NCBI GenBank assembly: GCA_014859985.1
Contig: JACZKN010000307.1
Location: forward strand, 1 to 17,568
Direction of reading: 5' to 3'
Length of the DNA stretch: 17,568 nucleotides
Source: Candidatus Krumholzibacteriia bacterium
Lineage (GTDB): Bacteria > Krumholzibacteriota > Krumholzibacteriia > LZORAL124-64-63
The notes below the pieces were generated by a model that had not been told where the DNA came from, did not search any database, and was given only the letters and a program-made list of their open reading frames with translations. Every line of letters starts with the position of its first letter. Position 1 is the first letter of the stretch. The position numbers and the translations under genes are program-made. Shown here in pieces: positions 15,290 through 17,568 of this stretch.

Positions 15290-16477
15290 CTAGCGCTCGA
15301 GCAGCTTGCGCGTCTCGATATTCTTGCGCAGCTCTTCGGTGTTCAGGACCGTGAACTCCACGCGGCGGTTGGCCGCGCGGCCCTCGACGGTGCCGTTGTC
15401 GGCGATGGGCGTGCCCTCTCCGTAGCCCTTGACGGTGAAGCGGCCGCGATCCATGCCGGGCTGCTTGACCAGCAGGTAATCCAGCACGGACTGGGCGCGC
15501 TGCTCGCTCAGCTTCTGGTTGAAGGCCTCGGAGCCGGAGCTGTCGGTGTGGCCGCCGATCTCGATGCGCAGGGCCGGCCAGTCCGCCAGGGTCTGGGCGA
15601 TCTCGTCCAGGACGGCGGTGTCGCGCTTCTCCAGCTCGGCCGACGAGATCTTGAACTCGATCTGCGAGGTGCTGATGCGGCCGGTGTCCAGCAGCTCCAC
15701 GGCCGTGGCGGTCACCGGGATCGGGCAGCCCTCGGCGTCCACCTTCAGGTGCTTGGGCGTGTCCGGGCACTTGTCCAGGCCGTCGTACACGCCGTCGCCG
15801 TCGCTGTCCAGCGGGCAGCCGGAGGCGTCGATCACGGCGCCCCGGGGCGTGTCCGGGCAGGCGTCGTCCCGGTCGCGCACGCCGTCGCCGTCGCTGTCGC
15901 GGCTGCTCTTGCCGAAGCCCAGCTGCAGGCCGACGGTGGCGATCCAGTTGTGGGTCATGTCGCCGTCGTTGGCGAAGCGCTCGCTCAGCTCGCTCATGAC
16001 GTCGCGCAGCTCGAAGCGCAGGCTGCGGTTGTTGGCGTTGTCGCCCGCCAGCCGCCAGTTCAGGCCCACGGCCCATTCCCAGCCGTTGAGGTGCTGCTTC
16101 GGCCCGGGCGCGTGGGCCGCGTAGTCGAATTGGGCCCAGCCGCCCAGCGCGTAGGGATTGAGGCGGTGGCCCGGCAGGAACTCGTACATGAGGTCCAGGC
16201 CGTACTCGTTGAGGTCGACGTCGGCATCGTCCACGGTGCGCACGGGCTTGGCGTAGCCGTAGTTGCCCTCCACGCGCCAGTGGCGCAGCAGCTGCCAGCC
16301 GAGGCGGCCGCCGAAGATGGCCTTGTCCTCGAGGCCGAAATCCTCGTGGAAGAAGGCGCCGCCCCCGTAGGGGGTGAAGGTGATGAGCGGCTTGTCGTCG
16401 GCTCCGACGCCGGTGGCGCCGGCGGCGCCGGCCGCAGCCAGCAGGATCACGGTGAAAGTGGCGAGAGCGGATTTCAT
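15290..16477 (-). CDS. OmpA-family outer-membrane protein with TSP3 calcium repeats
   Basis: A 395-aa protein. Signal peptide at about 1-26. The N-terminal beta-barrel (about 30-190) has alternating strands such as LITFTPYGGGAFF and ATVGLQLGFG. A linker with two thrombospondin-type-3 repeats follows, DSDGDGVRDRDDACPDTP at 194-211 and DSDGDGVYDGLDKCPDTP at 224-241, each followed by a GCP(L/I) segment; these bind calcium in the family. The C-terminal OmpA domain (about 270-385) contains GGHTDSSGSEAFNQKLSEQRAQSV and ends its core with the RAANRRVEF peptidoglycan-binding signature. It should tether the outer membrane to peptidoglycan. The ATG at 16477 is chosen because GGGAGG lies 8-9 bases upstream and the signal peptide starts there. 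The in-frame start at 16543 adds 22 unsupported residues. Confidence 0.95.
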   Translation of the reverse strand: MKSALATFTVILLAAAGAAGATGVGADDKPLITFTPYGGGAFFHEDFGLEDKAIFGGRLGWQLLRHWRVEGNYGYAKPVRTVDDADVDLNEYGLDLMYEFLPGHRLNPYALGGWAQFDYAAHAPGPKQHLNGWEWAVGLNWRLAGDNANNRSLRFELRDVMSELSERFANDGDMTHNWIATVGLQLGFGKSSRDSDGDGVRDRDDACPDTPRGAVIDASGCPLDSDGDGVYDGLDKCPDTPKHLKVDAEGCPIPVTATAVELLDTGRISTSQIEFKISSAELEKRDTAVLDEIAQTLADWPALRIEIGGHTDSSGSEAFNQKLSEQRAQSVLDYLLVKQPGMDRGRFTVKGYGEGTPIADNGTVEGRAANRRVEFTVLNTEELRKNIETRKLLER

Positions 16478-16520
16478 GTCTTTGCCTCCCTTGGGATTCA
16501 AGGCAGCCCCCGTTGCCGCC

Positions 16521-16550
16521 AGATTCCGGCATCGGGGCGACACGTGTCAA
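16521..16550 (-). promoter_or_regulatory. Promoter of the OmpA-like gene
   Basis: On the minus strand a perfect TTGACA (16550-16545) is followed after 18 bases by GAATCT (16526-16521), a weak -10. The distance to the ATG at 16477 is about 45 bases. The -35 box overlaps the perfect 10-bp palindrome GACACGTGTC at 16539-16548, a possible operator. Confidence 0.5.
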
Positions 16551-16621
16551 GGTACCGTTGCACCATGGTCACGCTGCCCGACGTCGTGTTCCTGGAGCAG
16601 GCCGTCCGGCAACAGCGGCGG

Positions 16622-16651
16622 TTGACAGGCGGGGGCCGCGCCGACCATCTT
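16622..16651 (+). promoter_or_regulatory. Promoter of the MarC-family gene
   Basis: A perfect TTGACA at 16622-16627 is followed after 18 bases by CATCTT at 16646-16651, which matches the -10 consensus at 3 of 6. It is divergent from the ompA-like promoter, with the two -35 boxes about 70 bases apart. The predicted leader to the MarC start is about 55 bases. Confidence 0.45.
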
Positions 16652-16712
16652 GGCGGTTCCCGTGCGGCGGCGGATGCCGCGCCGGCCCCGCCCCCTCCAC
16701 GCGGAGCGTGCC

Positions 16713-17375
16713 TTGGACACGATGGCCTTCCTGCTGCTGGCGTTCTCGTCGCTGTTCGCGGTGATCGACCCGCTCGGCTGCATTCCCTTCTTCAGCGGCC
16801 TGACCGGCGGCATGGGTGCGCGCCGCAAGCGCCGCACCCTGGCCCGGGCCCTGGTGGTCGCCTTCGGCGTCCTGGCGGTGTTCACGCTCTTCGGCCAGCA
16901 CCTGCTGCACGTGTTCGGCATCACCCTCGACGCCTTCCGCATCGCCGGCGGCGTGATCTTCTTCGGCATCGGCCTGGACATGCTGCAGAGCCAGCCCCGG
17001 CGCTGGCGCACGGGCATCCGCCGGGCCTACGCCGAGGACCACCCCCACGCCGCCGACGCCCCGGGCGAGGACGACGACCCCTCCATCACGCCCCTGGCCA
17101 TCCCCCTGCTGGCAGGTCCGGGGTCGATCACCACGGTGATGGTGCTGGTGCCCCAGGCGCCGCCCGTCCAGGGCCCGCTGCTGGTGCTGGGCGCGGTGCT
17201 GCTGATCCTGGTCCTCAGCGGAGCCATCCTCCTGGGCGCGGACCGGGTGCTGGCCCGCCTGGGCAACAGCGGCCTGCGCATCATCGAGAAGCTGATGGGG
17301 CTGCTGCTGACGGTGATCGCCGTGCAGCTGGTCATCGACGGCGTGGTGCCGATCGTGGGGCGGATGCCGGGCTGA
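16713..17375 (+). CDS. MarC/UPF0056 family integral membrane protein
   Basis: A protein of about 220 aa with six predicted transmembrane helices, at roughly 4-24, 45-65, 72-92, 127-147, 155-176 and 190-215. Diagnostic motifs are IDPLGCIPFF at 18-27 and PLAIPLLAGPGSIT at 127-140, with an acidic cytoplasmic loop between helices 3 and 4 as in relatives. MarC proteins are inner-membrane proteins of poorly known function; despite the name, a role in multiple antibiotic resistance has not held up. The start is uncertain. TTG at 16713 has GGAG at 16703-16706 with 6-base spacing. ATG at 16722 is in frame three codons later but has the same site 15 bases away. I prefer TTG. Upstream in-frame residues from 16650 are Arg/Pro-rich and unlikely to be translated. 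Confidence 0.88.
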   Translation: MDTMAFLLLAFSSLFAVIDPLGCIPFFSGLTGGMGARRKRRTLARALVVAFGVLAVFTLFGQHLLHVFGITLDAFRIAGGVIFFGIGLDMLQSQPRRWRTGIRRAYAEDHPHAADAPGEDDDPSITPLAIPLLAGPGSITTVMVLVPQAPPVQGPLLVLGAVLLILVLSGAILLGADRVLARLGNSGLRIIEKLMGLLLTVIAVQLVIDGVVPIVGRMPG

Positions 17376-17383
17376 GGCCGGAT

Positions 17384-17411
17384 CCCCCGCCCCGTCCCCG
17401 GCGGCGGGCGG
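17384..17411. terminator. Weak hairpin after the MarC-family gene
   Basis: CCCGCC at 17386-17391 pairs with GGCGGG at 17403-17408, and the stem can extend by two pairs past a bulged C. It begins about 10 bases after the MarC stop and ends just before the next promoter. There is no T-run beyond the following ATGGTTT, so the call is tentative. Confidence 0.35.
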
Positions 17412-17417
17412 GATGGT

Positions 17418-17446
17418 TTGACAGCCCCCGGGGCGTCGCCTACCGT
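17418..17446 (+). promoter_or_regulatory. Promoter of the window-end gene
   Basis: A perfect TTGACA at 17418-17423 and TACCGT at 17441-17446 are separated by exactly 17 bases. TACCGT fits the TAnnnT pattern of -10 boxes in GC-rich bacteria. The predicted start near 17453 leaves a leader of about 40 bases to the ATG at 17494. Confidence 0.6.
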
Positions 17447-17493
17447 CCCTTGCTGATCAACGGGGAAACCCCACCCCTGCCCGGAGGCGAGTC

Positions 17494-17568
17494 ATGACCC
17501 TGACGTTCAGGATCCGCGGCCACGCGGTGCTGCCGACGCTCCTTGTGCTTCTGCCGGCCGTCCTGGGG
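17494..17568 (+). CDS. Start of an exported protein, truncated by the window end
   Basis: An ATG at 17494 with GGAGG at 17483-17487 (6-base spacing) opens a frame that stays open to the last base, giving 25 residues: MTLTFRIRGHAVL followed by PTLLVLLPAVLG. Two arginines and then a hydrophobic run look like the n- and h-regions of a signal peptide. A good promoter lies directly upstream. The family cannot be determined from so short a piece. Confidence 0.7.
   Translation, partial: MTLTFRIRGHAVLPTLLVLLPAVLG

Noticed and set aside
13178..17497. Very long plus-strand open frame antisense to korA, korB-proximal DNA and the ompA-like gene
   Set aside because: It lies opposite genes with unmistakable motifs, is Arg/Gly/Val/His-rich without domains, and results from the scarcity of stop codons in GC-rich antisense frames.

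Overview
The window is very GC-rich DNA (roughly 70% by eye) from a Gram-negative bacterium with an outer membrane. The envelope genes show this: an OmpA-type porin with TSP3 repeats, a predicted outer-membrane barrel, and a long secreted protein with choice-of-anchor-D repeats that ends in a FlgD-Ig/T9SS-like C-terminal domain. That C-terminal domain on very GC-rich DNA is typical of FCB-related candidate phyla such as Eisenbacteria or Krumholzibacteriota. This placement is an inference, not a measurement. I see no rRNA, tRNA, CRISPR array or insertion sequence.

Layout. (1) Positions 1-348 form a near-perfect inverted repeat that destroys the 3' end of an HDOD-domain gene; this looks like a contig-end artefact. 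(2) Positions 110-4310 (minus) hold an HDOD signalling protein, a zinc-ribbon SAM methyltransferase, a predicted outer-membrane barrel and a secreted all-helical repeat protein. (3) Positions 4531-9073 (minus) are a tight operon: metallo-beta-lactamase-fold hydrolase, lipoyl synthase lipA, sensor histidine kinase, and an NtrC-type sigma-54 response regulator. The joints are ATGA, GTGA and a 5-6 nt gap. (4) Positions 9302-12085 (plus) encode the 927-aa secreted anchor-D protein, divergent from the operon, with a good sigma-70-like promoter inside nested inverted repeats. (5) Positions 12159-14995 (minus) are a two-subunit 2-oxoacid:ferredoxin oxidoreductase, korA-korB, convergent with region 4 across a perfect 32-nt palindrome. 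(6) Positions 15290-16477 (minus) are the OmpA-like protein and 16713-17375 (plus) a divergent MarC-family membrane protein; both promoters have a consensus TTGACA. (7) At 17494 a new secreted-protein gene starts and runs off the window.

How the genes may work together. The most interesting hypothesis is a regulatory circuit. The kinase and regulator are translationally coupled to lipA and an MBL hydrolase. Directly downstream of the regulator lies a sigma-54-like promoter (4366-4382), with a perfect 14-bp palindrome about 115 bp upstream of it, pointing at the secreted helical protein and the barrel. This predicts a sigma-54-controlled envelope response driven by the adjacent two-component system. 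LipA and KorAB both concern 2-oxoacid metabolism, but nothing in the sequence shows that they are co-regulated.
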